This document shows, in pieces, positions 1 through 10,990 of a DNA stretch of 64,000 bases. Within the stretch, counting starts at the first letter, position 1; every line of letters starts with the position of its first letter. The notes under the pieces were generated by a model. It had not been told where the DNA came from, ran no database searches, and saw nothing but the letters and a program-made list of their open reading frames with translations. Where the stretch lies: the NCBI GenBank assembly GCA_008711295.1, contig VUYV01000178.1, forward strand, positions 565,322-629,321, read 5' to 3'. The position numbers and the translations under genes were made by a program. Source of the DNA: Anarhynchus alexandrinus (lineage: Eukaryota; Chordata; Aves; Charadriiformes; Charadriidae).

Positions 1-430
1 GGGCGGGCCCGGGGCGGTGGGAGGGGGATGCGGTCCTCGCCCCGTGCCGGTCGGCGCGGGCGGGCTGGACGCGGCTCTCCCCGGGGCGGGCGGTGACTTT
101 CTCGGGGGACGAGGAACAGCGGCGGCGGGAGCCCCCCGCGGGGAGAAAGGGGGACCCCCGGGTGAAGCCTCCATCGAACGCCCACGAAAATGAAGCAATT
201 TTGATCGCACCGCACCCACCACCACCACCACCCCCCCCCAAAAAAAGAAGGGGGGAGAGGGGGAGAAGGTGTTAAAATATTGTGATGTTTCGACTCACGC
301 AGCTGCCGCCAGCCCGGGGCTTGTGGCGGGGACGTGTTTTGGGCCAGCGCAGCCCCGGGGTGAGGGGTTCTGGACCCTTCGCGCGCGGCGGCGCTTCCAC
401 GCAGCGCGGGGGCCGGGGGTCGCTCTGGTT
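1..430. promoter_or_regulatory. CpG-rich island at left edge (possible CTSZ promoter)
   Basis: The first 130 bases and 300-430 are very rich in G, C and CpG, with GGGCGG-type Sp1 boxes, while the DNA after about 1 kb is AT-rich. This is the composition of a vertebrate CpG-island promoter. In human the gene before TUBB1 is CTSZ, transcribed away from TUBB1, so this island may be its promoter. That is inference from gene order: no CTSZ coding sequence and no minus-strand ATG is visible in the first 130 bases. Positions 217-248 hold a short CCA repeat, a C run and an A run. Confidence 0.45.
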
Positions 431-2094
431 GGGTCTCTTTGCTACCCCCAAGATTTTAATTTCTCAAGCCCTTTTATGCTACAATTTACAAAGGAATACG
501 GGCCCGTGTCCATTTCTTTAGGCTGTTCTTTAGGGTTCAGGACATCGGAAGACTCTTTATTACCTGCTACAAGACTTAGTCAATAGTATAAACAGTTTTC
601 TCATTTTCTTGCAGAAGGTTTAAGTATCCGGGTGGGTGGACTGCTAGTGTCTCTTTTCCATACATTGCCTAGCGCTTTCGTGTTTGGTAAACATGTTTAG
701 TAAACCACAGCCAGTTCTTCCTCGTAGCTTTTCTTCCTTGGCTCTCAGCGCTCTTTATAAAAGGCATGAGATTTATTAGCCCCACGTCGTGCATGGGGAC
801 ACTGAGGCGCTGAGAACCAATGGGCCAGGATGGACAGCAGTGCCAGAGCAGCCTGGGCGCCGCGCAGCGACCTGGGCAACCATCAAACCATCCAAACGCA
901 GCTGTAGCCGCGGCTGTGGCGGCGGGGCGCAGGCGAGGCACGGCCCGGCAGGTGAATTCCCATGCTGAAAGCCCCGTTTCTGCCGGCTCACAGACCTGCA
1001 GTGCGGGGAAGGGAACGAGCTGCTCGGTTGTCTACTCTGGTTGTGCCGAGACCTATTGGTTTAAACATACGGCCTCATTACGCTGACGGTAACTCCTGTG
1101 GCCCTCCTGCCGGGCGGAGGGAGGCGGTCTTAAATAGTTTTTCTTACCGCGTGAACGGAAAGCGTGAAGCAGTCTTTATTGCCTGTTGAATGCAACAGGG
1201 TTTTGGTAGCATTCCTGATGTACCCCAGATTAGCTGAGGCTCGTGTCAGCTCGTCTGGTGACCGTTCACAGGTCCCGCTCAAATTACCCGGTGGGCTGTA
1301 GCCAGGCTTATCTCAAACTGAATTGGCTTTCTTCTCGGCAGTCTGCTTTGCTGCTGTGGCAAGCTAGTTCCTCCCAAGCAAACCATAGGAAAAAAAAAAG
1401 TATCGCTGAATGCCTCCTTGCGCATGCGTGTTTGTTGTTAGTGGGTTCTGTGGTGGCATTGGAAAAAAACACCAACCGAGAAAAGCAGAAGCAAAAAAAC
1501 CCCAGTAACCAAAAAAGCCTGGCTTGTTCGCGGCCTTAGCTTCCGTCCAGCGCCGGGGCATTGGTACCCGGGGCAGTGGGCAGCCCCATAACAGGCACGG
1601 CGGGACAGGGGGGAATAGCTGTGCCCAGGGCCAGGCTGCTCCGTGTCCCCAAAGGTCCCCCGACGCCAGCGGCTCCTCGCCGCGACGCTCACAGCACTCA
1701 TCGCGGCAGCTCCTGTGCGATGGCCGGGCCGGGAGCACCCGTGGACAGCTCTGGGCTTGACCTGTCTCAGAGCTCGGCGACGGCAGGTCTGCAAACAAAA
1801 CCCACAGAGCAACGCGCCTTTCGTGCACCACGTCCGGCACAAAGGCAGACTTGGGGGTTGACGGAGCTGCAGTCTGGGGAGGAGAGGGAAAAGAGGCACA
1901 AACCCATCTCCGCCGCACAAAGCACCTCAGGCACTGTGTGTTGTGGGCCATAATTGCTCAGACTCTGTTAGGAAGTGCTTCAGAGGAGACGCATGATTCC
2001 AGGGAGCTATTTTTAGCAAGAGAAAAACCAATGTTAAGTGATTGCATATTTCTTTCACTTCCCTTTTTTTGTCTTTGCTTGTGAATATAGAATA

Positions 2095-2123
2095 ATAGAA
2101 TCGCAGAATGGTTAGAGTTGGAA
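2095..2123 (-). mobile_element. CR1 LINE 3'-end remnant
   Basis: The sequence ATAGAATCGCAGAATGGTTA followed by GAGTTGGAA matches the reverse complement of the avian CR1 3' end (TTCCAACC..ATTCTATGATTCTAT). Only about 30 bases remain, so it is an old, strongly truncated copy. Confidence 0.6.
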
Positions 2124-3252
2124 TATATCTATTGCTGAAATTATTTTGCCAAATTTTTTTGACTGTGAATTAGCATCTTCAGCCACTTCATACATTGTGG
2201 CCATTGTAGATTAATGCATTGAATATTATAAGGAGTATTTATTTGCTGTTGTAGCTCTGACACATTGTGCCAATGCAGCTCCCATCCAGAATGCAGCAAT
2301 TGCGTATACAACTCAGAACTGCGCTGCGACTTTTAGCTGAGCATAACTGCAGAAAACAATTATGAAATGTGTATGACTAAAATTAAGTTTGCTTTCAAAG
2401 TAAATGACCAAATAACCTTTCCAGAATTTTGTCATAGGAAGTTGTAGAAAATACCTACAACGTGACAATGGAACATAACTGTTTTGTTGTCTTGCTAAGT
2501 AAACTAAACTGTTTAGAGAATACTTATTCTTTGGAAAATTATAGAACTATTGTGTTTTAAGGAAACAAAATTAATCTACCTGAATTTAAAGTCTTGCTTT
2601 TATTGCTCCCTACTGAGGACGGCTCATCCCTTGGCAGAGGATGACAGAATGTTCACTAGTTCTTTTTTTGCCATGCGCCTCTGGTGCTAAGCTTTGTCTT
2701 CGGAGCAGTTGTCTGTTCCTCCCTTGGCTGGTGAAGAAGTGGAAGTCATCAGTGGCAGGGAAGTCTGGAATAAGCTGATTTTTCTTTTGGAACAATATGG
2801 AAGCTCAGAGATTCCTTATCTCTAGCAACCCATGAAGTAGTTACTTTCAGTGAGTCAAGTCCTTCCACTGTCATCTTTTTGTACACAATAATTTAAGGTG
2901 CTTTCCTAATTATAGTTCCTTTTCCTGTCCTTAAAAGGAACACTTGCAAAGCACTGACAGTCGCCTGACATGTAATAAAACTAATATAAGCTTCCAGAAG
3001 ACAGCCCATTCTGGGTTTCTGTTGCTCAGTGATATTCGTCCTGCTTATCAGCAGGCAACACGGCTGTGTCGTGTTTTGCTCAGCCGTGCACCGTTTCCGT
3101 TAGTGCAGTGAAACATTTCACCAGTGAACACTATAGTGAGCGTCAGTGGAACTGGGCTTTCACCTCTGCCATTTGCCTGGCAGGTTCTGAAATACTGCGT
3201 CTCAGATATAAGCAAATAAGAAATATAAGAAATACTGTATTTCTTCATGGCA

Positions 3253-3301
3253 GGAAAGGAAAAGAGAGAAAGAGAGAAAGAGAGAAGGAAAGAGAGAGAG
3301 A
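3253..3301. repeat. GA/GAAA simple repeat
   Basis: About 50 bases of almost pure purine made of GAGA and GAAA units, a microsatellite-like polypurine tract about 650 bp upstream of the TUBB1 TATA box. Confidence 0.85.
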
Positions 3302-3951
3302 CCATCCGTGCAAGTTAGTCACAAGCTGGTTCAGATTTTAGATTGGCTGAAATTGATGGTTCTTATTAAATGCTTAAGGAACATACATCACTGAGAGTGC
3401 AGTGTTACGTTTTACAAAGTGTTTTTTTTGTTACTGATCCTGTCCTGTTACGCCTCCTTCACGCAGTTAGAGACCGAGACCGATGCTTATTAGTGCACTG
3501 CAAGTTTGCCTGGCAATGTGCTGAACGATGTGATTATAGGAGGCTGCTGCTCAAAAGTTGTTATTGTTTTTATTATGACTGTTGTCCTGTATGACGCATA
3601 TGATATTTAAATTATGGGGCAGAAGCACATGTGCTTAATAAATTAAGTTTGCTCATTTTAGGCTACGATCTCACTATACAGATACGTATTTGTATATCTA
3701 AAATGTATAAAATAATGAAACACAGATACAATGCGCACAAATATTCATGAATCACGCTGTTTGCTGCACAGAGAACTGGAATGAATTGTAAGGGGGTGTG
3801 TGTGACACTTTCCTTTTCCAAGCCGCTCAGTAATGTACCCGTACCCTGTCCCCGGGCAGCGAAGAGGCGCTTTGCCTCCTTGCGAGGTGCTTTGCGGAGC
3901 AGCCCCAGGAGCGGGCTACTCCCCGCGCTGGCTGAGCCACAGTCCCTCTGG

Positions 3952-3958
3952 TATAAAA
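3952..3958 (+). promoter_or_regulatory. TUBB1: TUBB1 TATA box
   Basis: TATAAAA sits 134 bases before the TUBB1 start codon in a locally GC-rich stretch (about 3840-4030). A start site near 3980-3985 would give a 5' UTR of roughly 100 bases with no intron needed. A canonical TATA box fits a tissue-specific gene better than a housekeeping tubulin. The start site itself is inferred from spacing. Confidence 0.7.
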
Positions 3959-4085
3959 AGGCCCCTCGGGGCGGACCGCGCTGCGTGTCGCTGATACAGC
4001 AGCAGCAGAAAGAGGGCTCGTGCCCGGGACTGCGACGAGGAAACCCGGGTTTGGTTTAGCCACCGACAGGCCCACGATACACAAA

Positions 4086-4142
4086 ATGCGTGAAATTGTG
4101 CATCTTCAGATCGGGCAGTGCGGGAACCAAATCGGAGCTAAG
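4086..4142 (+). CDS. TUBB1: TUBB1 coding exon 1
   Basis: 57 nt encoding [19 protein letters not shown], the invariant beta-tubulin N-terminus. It ends AAG|GTGAGG, phase 0, exactly where vertebrate beta-tubulin genes place intron 1. Intron 1 is 1,635 bp. Confidence 0.97.
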
Positions 4143-7100
4143 GTGAGGTCTCTTTTCAATGTTGGTCATTAGCAGTAAGTGCTATCAGTGGCAGCAGGTC
4201 AACCATCGTTAATGGATGGGGGCTTTCGGGGGAACAATTACTTTGTTAACTCAGTAGCAGGATGCATGGCAGGTTAGCGGCGAATACGAGTTTTTGATGG
4301 GCTTGCTCCTCACGCAAAGGTTACTGTTAAGGCCGTCAAAGAATGAAACATCTGTGAGAACTATGGCACAGTGATTAAAAGTGCTCCAGAGCATTCCTGC
4401 TGGGATGCACGTTCCCGGGGCACTAATCCAGGCTGCAAAATACTGGGGCAAGTGAAGGAGACAGTAATTCCGGGGCCGCGACATCATTGCCATGGCAGTG
4501 CTGTAGTTCAGCCGTTCAGCAGTAACTCTGCCACATTATAATCATGACTGTGGGGTGGTATTAGCTGACATGATGACCTGTGCCATCAGTGACCACTTGG
4601 GTTTTTCTAAGAGTGGCACAAAGTGCAGTTAAGGATTCCTGCCTCCCGCGAGAGGTAGTCATGTCATTTGGAGCATTTTCGTGCAGGTCAAACGCTGCCA
4701 TGCTGTTACTTAGAGAGAAGTCACTCATTGGTGGCTTTGTGTGCTAGGAGGAAAAAAAAACACCGCTGCTTTTTGCTGTGTGATGGCCATGTGTTGGGTT
4801 TTTGTTTATTGATTAGTAGGAAGTTGTCAAAAAAAAGTATATTTGGGTTAATTTGTGGCTGGGGGGGGGGTGGTCTTTGAAAACCAATGATAGCTGAAGG
4901 ATTGTTCTGTTGTGTTCTTCCATTTCTTGCTCCCACAAATCTCACCTCAGTTCCTTTCATTGGAACGTGAAGCCGTGGCTGGCCAGGGAACGGCATGTCA
5001 GACCCAGATAGTTTGAGTGCAGCCAGTCTGATACTTAAAAGTTTTATATTTTTTCTGTTGGATTTGACCTGGAAACTGCTTGTGTCTAATCAGCCCAGTA
5101 GAAAAGCGCGCAGGCACACTAAAACACTGTGCACATGTTGGCAATGGTGTATTTGTACACTCAAAATGAGAGTGGATGCTAAACCAGAAGACCTTTAAAA
5201 CTAAAATAGCCCGGTCGTTATAGGGGGTGGGTGTGTCCACGTTAACGCTGCTGTGGCTGCTGCTGAGATAAGAGCCCCAGCGCAGCACATCCGTGTGAAT
5301 GCCAAGATAGGACGTTTAGGAACATCTGTTTGTGGAAACCATTGCACATATACAAATTTGTCGGCACCAGCTTTGCCATGCCACAGTCCCACTTGTGCAC
5401 GATGTGCCTCCAAGCACCCCCCACCCCCCGGCTTTTTTGTTAAGCTCACACCAACTAGTACCTGTGTTATTTAAACTAATGGCATTTTTCCTTTACTGTA
5501 AAGGGAACAAATTGAGGGGCCTCCACCGATCAGTGCATGGGTGATAGCTAAGCAGCCTAAATGGTCTACGGAACTTTTCCCTTGCGCTTATTTGGGGCAG
5601 GGGGAGAGGAGGATCCCCGCTCTGATGTAGTACGTAAATGGCAGAACATCCCCACTTCAGGCGGCGTTCCCCCTCGGTGTGCAGTCAGGCGCGAGCGCAG
5701 CAGAGCTGGTGCTGACCACACTGTGCTGGGGAAAAAAAAAGTCTTTCTGAGTGTATTGACCCTCTTTCCTTTTTCAGTTCTGGGAGGTGATAAGCGATGA
5801 ACATGGCATTGACATCGCCGGGAACTACCGTGGAGGTCCATCACTGCAGCTTGAGCGAATTAACGTGTACTTCAATGAGGCTTACTGTAAGTGCTCAGCA
5901 CTGCTGGGTGGCGGCAGAGAGAGCTGCAGAGCCAACATGAAGGTTACAATAAGTAAACAAAAAAAATCCAAAACAAAAATCCCCAAATCACTGTAGGTGG
6001 GTTGGATAATTCAGAGTATAAGCCAGTCTCTTTGACTTCTAACAGTAATTGTTCACATTCATTTTCTTTTGTCCTAGCTCATAAATACGTGCCCCGCTCT
6101 ATCTTGGTGGACCTGGAACCCGGTACGATGGACAGTGTACGGTCTAGCAAAATAGGCCCACTCTTTCGACCTGACAATTTTATTCATGGTATGTACAGCG
6201 TGCTGTCACCAAACGAACTGGAGTCAACTGTCCCAAAACGGCCTTTTAACTCCTAACTTCGTAGCCTCTAAAAAAATTCTCTTGTTAACTTTGTGGCTGT
6301 TCTTCCTGTAATTCTGTTTACAGGAAATTCAGGTGCCGGAAACAACTGGGCTAAGGGCCATTACACAGAAGGCGCTGAACTGATTGAGAACGTCATGGAT
6401 GTGGTCAGGAATGAGTGTGAGAGCTGTGACTGCCTTCAGGGATTCCAGCTCATCCATTCGCTCGGTGGTGGTACCGGCTCAGGTATGGGCACGCTCCTCA
6501 TCAACAAAATCCGAGAAGAATATCCCGACAGGATTATGAACACCTTCAGTGTTGTGCCTTCGCCCAAGGTATCCGACACGGTCGTAGAGCCGTATAATGC
6601 CATCCTCTCCATCCATCAGCTAATAGAGAATACAGATGAAACCTTTTGCATCGACAATGAAGCTCTATATGATATATGTTTTAGAACTTTAAAGCTCACC
6701 AATCCCACCTATGGTGACCTCAACCACCTCGTGTCCCTAACGATGAGCGGTGTCACAACCTCACTCCGTTTTCCTGGTCAGCTGAACGCAGATCTGCGGA
6801 AGCTGGCTGTTAACATGGTGCCCTTTCCTCGCCTGCACTTCTTTATGCCAGGCTTCGCTCCACTGACCGCCCGAGGCAGCCAACAGTACAGAGCCCTCTC
6901 GGTGCCAGAGCTTACTCAGCAAATGTTTGATGCTCGCAACATGATGGCAGCCTGCGACCCTCGTCGTGGACGTTACTTGACCGTGGCGTGCATCTTCAGA
7001 GGCCGAATGTCCACCAGAGAAGTGGACGAGCAGTTGCTGTCTGTCCAGACCAAGAATAGCTCCTACTTTGTGGAGTGGATCCCTAATAATGTCAAAGTGG

Positions 7101-7396
7101 CCGTGTGTGACATACCGCCACGAGGACTGAAGATGGCAGCTACCTTTATTGGCAATAACACAGCCATTCAGGAGCTCTTCATCAGGGTTTCTGAGCAGTT
7201 CTCAGCGATGTTCAGAAGAAAAGCATTTCTCCATTGGTATACTGGTGAAGGTATGGATGAGATGGAGTTTTCTGAAGCAGAAGGTAACACCAACGACCTT
7301 GTGTCCGAGTACCAGCAGTACCAGGATGCCACTGCAGATGTTGAGGAATATGAAGAGGTAGAAGTGGAAGCCAGCCCAGAAAAGGAAGCACCGTAA
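4086..7396 (+). CDS. TUBB1: Tubulin beta-1 chain (haematopoietic class VI beta-tubulin), four coding exons
   Basis: Spliced CDS 4086-4142, 5778-5886, 6078-6188 and 6324-7396: 1,350 nt, 449 residues plus stop, with GT/AG at every junction and phases 0, 1, 1. The protein is a complete beta-tubulin. It opens with MREI, the N-terminal tag known to drive co-translational tubulin mRNA autoregulation, and has the GTP-binding loop GGGTGSG at residues 140-146. It ends in an acidic, diverged tail ([17 protein letters not shown]) instead of the usual EEEGE type. The divergent body and tail, and the position next to ATP5F1E, identify it as TUBB1, the equivalent of chicken beta-6. In the family, it polymerises with alpha-tubulin into the marginal-band microtubules of thrombocytes and nucleated red cells. 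It lies tail-to-tail with ATP5F1E. Confidence 0.97.
5778..5886 (+). CDS. TUBB1: TUBB1 coding exon 2
   Basis: 109 nt after the acceptor CTTTTTCAG, encoding [12 protein letters not shown] to NEAY plus one base of the next codon. Donor GTAAGT. The residues match the second beta-tubulin exon, with FNEAYS instead of the common YYNEATG. Confidence 0.96.
6078..6188 (+). CDS. TUBB1: TUBB1 coding exon 3
   Basis: 111 nt after acceptor GTCCTAG, encoding (S)[18 protein letters not shown] through DNFIH plus one base. Donor [16 protein letters not shown] is a hallmark beta-tubulin motif. Confidence 0.96.
6324..7396 (+). CDS. TUBB1: TUBB1 coding exon 4 (bulk of protein)
   Basis: 1,073 nt after acceptor TTTACAG, coding residues 93-449, starting [20 protein letters not shown]. 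It includes the GGGTGSG T-loop, the [15 protein letters not shown] segment, the intermediate domain and the C-terminal tail. The single large last coding exon is the usual beta-tubulin layout. Confidence 0.97.
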
Positions 7397-8340
7397 AAAC
7401 AATGGTAATATCAAAACTATCTCCAAATAAGCCTGTTGGCACTCACTAAAGAAACAGCAGTAGCCATGAGTTGCATACTGAAAATAACACCTTTCTTAAG
7501 AAGTTTTTCTCTGCACCTGGCCAAAGTATATCCAGTATTACAATACAATGCTTTTGAAATTAACGGCAGCTATGCTTAACCCCCCCCAAACAACTGTCAT
7601 CACCGAATCTCTCCCAAAAGAGCCACTGTGAAGACAAGTTGTCTCAAACAGCCTTTCTTGTAAATCTATTCACTTGTAGTATATTATCACCAGATACCGG
7701 GTGCAATGCACAGCTTCTGTGTGTGTATATCAGGATCATAAGCAACAGCAAAATACGCCATCAGCTCATCAGATTTATTTATTCTCAGGTAAACGTGGTC
7801 GGTGTTTTGTTTGTGACCTTGTTCCCGGTTTAGGAACGCAGGCGCCCCGGCACACAGGGGCTGTTGCGTTACGCGCTGCACGCACTGACCTACCTCTGCA
7901 GACACGTTCAGCTCCTTAAGCTGAGGGGAGGGGAAACAACATGGGGCAAAAGACTGAATATGCACATTCTTACTTTTAGAAAAAGTATTTAATAGTTCTG
8001 TCACATTGCTCGCTTACATTATTGCAGAGCTTGTATTCATTATCGTTGTGTGGGTTTTTTCTATTCTGAATTATAGATTGAGTTGTATTAGCAGACAAAG
8101 CTGTGAACACTGTGTAAAAAGTTTCAGTGTGTTGGGTTTTTTCCCCATGTACTAACTATTGTAAATTTTCTTCCTATCATTCAGTACAGCAAAATGGATG
8201 GTTAGATGTAAGTTCAGTGGCAATCACTAAATCAAAATCATATCTTCACTTCAGGAAAAAATGTTTCTTGCCATTCTCAGCCATCTACTTAAGACTGTAT
8301 TTATAATATTCTTTAAAATAAAAATTATATACCATTCTAT
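7397..8340 (+). other. TUBB1: TUBB1 3' UTR (inferred)
   Basis: Non-coding, AT-rich sequence after the stop. The first canonical AATAAA on the plus strand downstream is at 8317-8322, which would give a 3' UTR of about 0.94 kb. The end point is inferred from the signal only. Confidence 0.5.
8317..8322 (+). terminator. TUBB1: Candidate TUBB1 polyadenylation signal
   Basis: AATAAA in an AT-rich setting, followed by T-rich sequence within 60 bases. It is the first canonical signal after the TUBB1 stop. Confidence 0.5.
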
Positions 8341-8342
8341 GA

Positions 8343-9361
8343 AATACTTTAATACTTGAAACATTTGATAGACAAAAAGCGCAGTTTATTCTTCTAAGGA
8401 CTAACTTTAAATTACATTAAAAAATTGAGTTTGTTTTATTATGCTCTTAGAAGAGAGAGTTTATTAAATTGTGAAGAAAGTAATGTTTGAGTCAACAGCG
8501 TAAGTGTCTCGACGAACACAAACCGGAAGGCAATTCCATAGGCAAGCTGTACTCCTTCCTGCGCAGGGACCATCGGGGACGTGCTGTGAGGACACACAGC
8601 ACCTGCACGCTCTCCCCAAACCAACGCTGCTGACAGTGTGACTCCCCCGCCCCAGCCAAGGGCGACAGCGCCTCACCCTCCCTTCCTGCCCTTTCCCAGC
8701 AAATGTGTCCCTCTCCCTCCCAGTAAGGGGACAACCAACAGCTGAGCCATCAGGGTACAGCCCAGGGCTTCCCGCGCCCCCTTCCCCACCTCGCGCAGGA
8801 CCCCAGGGCTCCAGCTCCCGATTCACCTCCCGATTCACCGCCCAGCGCTGGAGATTAGATCCCGTGCAGCACTCCCATGGCGAAATACCCCACTTCCAGT
8901 TCAGTCTTCACCCTAAGCCTCATTAAGTTGATTTTCACCGAGTTAGTTTTGTTCTAAGCACAAATGGAAGATGAACACCACGATAACAGAGATTTTTAAA
9001 GCCAACAGCATGTCACTTCCAGCAGAGAGAACTGACAGAGCTATTTTTAATTATCAAAACTATATGCCTATATTCTCTGTTGACATAGGTTTTAGTGAAG
9101 AAAATTTTTCTCCAAAGTAATCATTAATCATTGAAATGACATAGGCAAAAGTTTTAAACAACAATTAAATCTCTCACTTGTTGATGTGCCTGAAATATCA
9201 GCATGAAATCCAACAAGAGATTTGCCTTAAAATAAACATTATGTTGCTCCTGAATGGTAGACTGTGATAAAAACAGTCTTCTATTTCAACACAAAAAGAC
9301 AAATGTCTCTGTGAGGTGGAGTACTTCATTCCAAGAAGAATAAACAAATAAACGTGTGGAA
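8343..9361. other. Spacer between convergent TUBB1 and ATP5F1E
   Basis: No gene seen. Positions about 8,500-8,880 are a GC-rich patch inside AT-rich flanks. It carries open frames on both strands, the longest a 124-codon minus-strand frame, none with a recognisable domain. Confidence 0.5.
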
Positions 9362-9508
9362 AGTGTTAACAGAAATTACTTTTATTAGCATATTGATTTA
9401 CATACAGAGGCAAGTTTTACAGTTAATGTGATGACATTATATGCCAGACTCTGGAGCTTGCCTACAGCTTTGCAGTTTGATGTTACAGTATTCACCGCAG
9501 ATCAGTTC
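9362..9508 (-). other. ATP5F1E: Putative ATP5F1E 3' UTR exon
   Basis: The exon 2 donor needs an acceptor. Minus-strand AATCTCTCATAG ends at 9509, and an AATAAA lies at 9386-9381 with T/G-rich sequence after it. An exon of about 147 bases fits the short last non-coding exon of ATP5F1E genes. The acceptor has only a modest pyrimidine tract, so the exact 5' border is uncertain. Confidence 0.5.
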
Positions 9509-10131
9509 CTATGAGAGATTTAAAATACAAGTTATTTGATTTGAGTATGGACAAGGTACACTTCAAACAACAGGTAGTAACATTTAATCTCAGATCAGGA
9601 ATAGAAGCTTTTCTTCTTAGAACAGAAGATTTCAGCTGCTCATGATGCACGCAGCATCACAAATAAAGGTACAAGTAGCATCTGTCTCTCACAGATGGCT
9701 GATAACCCTTACACAAATAAGTCTGTTGATCAGGTGAAACAGTAGTTCCGAGAGGCTGTCTCCTGGCTTAGTGAAGAGACAGTATACCTATGAACATCAC
9801 TACAGAAACTCAGCTGCTTTGTGTAAGTCCGTAACAATTCTGACCAAGCCCCAAATCATTGAAAGCGGGGCTTGATGGAGAGAACATCTGACTTTAGCAA
9901 ACTAATGAGATTATGCAGTTTCTTATCCCACCACAGTCACGATGCAGACGTCGCACACGGCCGCACTAAACCACTCAGCAATCCCCTCCAGTTTCACGCC
10001 CGAAGCTCAGAGCCGATTTTCCACACGAAGTGAGCCGGTTGGACTGTCGCTGACCCGGCTCTCACAGGGAAGCCAACGCTCCTCGTAGAAAAAGCTACAA
10101 TGAGGCGCCCCTGCCCGTTCCACTTACTTAC

Positions 10132-10258
10132 ATTTTATTCCTTCTTGGGCTTCACAGTTTTCACAGTGGCCATGGCCGCCCTCTCTGCCTCCGCTTTGTA
10201 CTGAGGCTTCATTGCCGCTCTGACCACCTGGGCGCAGATCTGGGAGTACCGGATGTAA
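10132..10258 (-). CDS. ATP5F1E: ATP5F1E exon 2 (with stop codon)
   Basis: Starts after TCTCTAG, completes the Ser codon and encodes [16 protein letters not shown] to PKKE. The TAA is at 10137-10135. Three bases later comes the consensus donor AAT|GTAAGT, so the exon ends at 10132 and the 3' UTR is mostly in another exon, as in human. Confidence 0.92.
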
Positions 10259-10460
10259 CTAGAGACAGGGGGAAGCGAGGGTGAGATCAAACGCCTCACG
10301 AAGGCCCCTCCGCCCCCTCCAGAGGCACCGCCGCGACCCCGCCAGCCCGCCCCGCGAGGCCCTCGCCTCCGGCCGTTCCAGCTATCGCAAGCGAGTCGCG
10401 AGAGGCGGCTGCCGCCGCCAGGCGGTACCTGAGCCCGGCCTGCCGCCAGTAGGCCACCAT
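10135..10460 (-). CDS. ATP5F1E: ATP synthase F1 subunit epsilon, two coding exons
   Basis: Minus-strand CDS joins 10460-10429 (32 nt) and 10258-10135 (124 nt incl. stop), giving 51 residues, the same length as the human subunit. The protein begins [20 protein letters not shown] and ends VKTVKPKKE, which is diagnostic. The 170-bp intron has GT (10428-10427) and AG (10260-10259), phase 2. This small subunit sits at the foot of the F1 central stalk with gamma and delta on the matrix side of the inner mitochondrial membrane; it has no cleavable presequence in the family. The gene lies downstream of PRELID3B on the same strand, as in human, where read-through transcripts of the pair are known. The promoter is a CpG island with four CCAAT boxes. 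Confidence 0.96.
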
Positions 10461-10990
10461 GGCTGCGGTCCGCGGTGAGGGGAGACGCGGGGCGTGCAGG
10501 TAACTCCGCTCCCGGCAAGGTCAGCGCCCACCGGAAGGGGAAAGACCACAGCGCTGCGTCCTAGCCAATCAACAAGCAGGAATGACCCCTCCGCCAATCG
10601 GAATCCGAATTACCTCAAGGAAGCTGACCAATGGCTCAATCTCCCCTCCTCTGACAGCGACCAATCAGAGGGCTGAATGAGGCACGTGAGGCCCGCCCTT
10701 TCCTGCCGGGGCACTGCCGCCCGGCCCAGCCCGGGCCGTCCCGTCACCTCCGCCGCGGGGCTTCGCGCTGCCCGCTGCGGGGCGGGAGGCGGCGGCCGGG
10801 GGCCCTCCCGCGGGCACGGGGGTGCGGGCAGCACCGCACCGCCGCGTTTCTCCCTGTTCCACCCAGTAGGAATTGCTTGGGACGGGTTTGGGGCCTTCCC
10901 CGTTTGGGAGGGCCCCAGCCCCGCCTGCAGGTGTGGCCAGCTGCCACCCGCCTCGGGGGTCCAAAAAAGCGGCGGCGGTGTGGTGTGGTG
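10270..10990. promoter_or_regulatory. ATP5F1E: CpG island and CCAAT-box promoter of ATP5F1E
   Basis: CpG-rich sequence spanning exon 1 and upstream. Four CCAAT pentamers on the plus strand at 10565-10569, 10594-10598, 10628-10632 and 10661-10665 are spaced 29, 34 and 33 bp apart, within 210 bp upstream of the minus-strand ATG. No TATA box. Such arrays are typical NF-Y targets, and NF-Y acts in either orientation. Confidence 0.75.
10429..10460 (-). CDS. ATP5F1E: ATP5F1E coding exon 1
   Basis: Encodes [10 protein letters not shown] plus two bases (AG) of the Ser codon, donor AG|GTACCG. The ATG is the only in-frame start before the conserved VAYWRQAGL. Confidence 0.95.

Larger units (their letters stand above)
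431..3900. other. Intergenic DNA upstream of TUBB1
   Basis: No recognisable gene. Composition falls from GC-rich (to about 1.9 kb) to AT-rich. Open frames here, including a 195-codon minus-strand frame at 1364-1951, show no known domain and sit in GC-rich DNA where stops are rare. The stretch holds a short CR1 remnant and a GA-rich simple repeat, listed separately. Confidence 0.6.

Noticed and set aside
1364..1951. 195-codon minus-strand open frame
   Set aside because: GC-rich DNA, no recognisable domain, no good splice borders, Cys/Pro/Arg-rich chance-like composition.
8464..8838. 124-codon minus-strand frame in the GC patch between TUBB1 and ATP5F1E
   Set aside because: Overlapping frames are open on both strands and none resembles a protein family.
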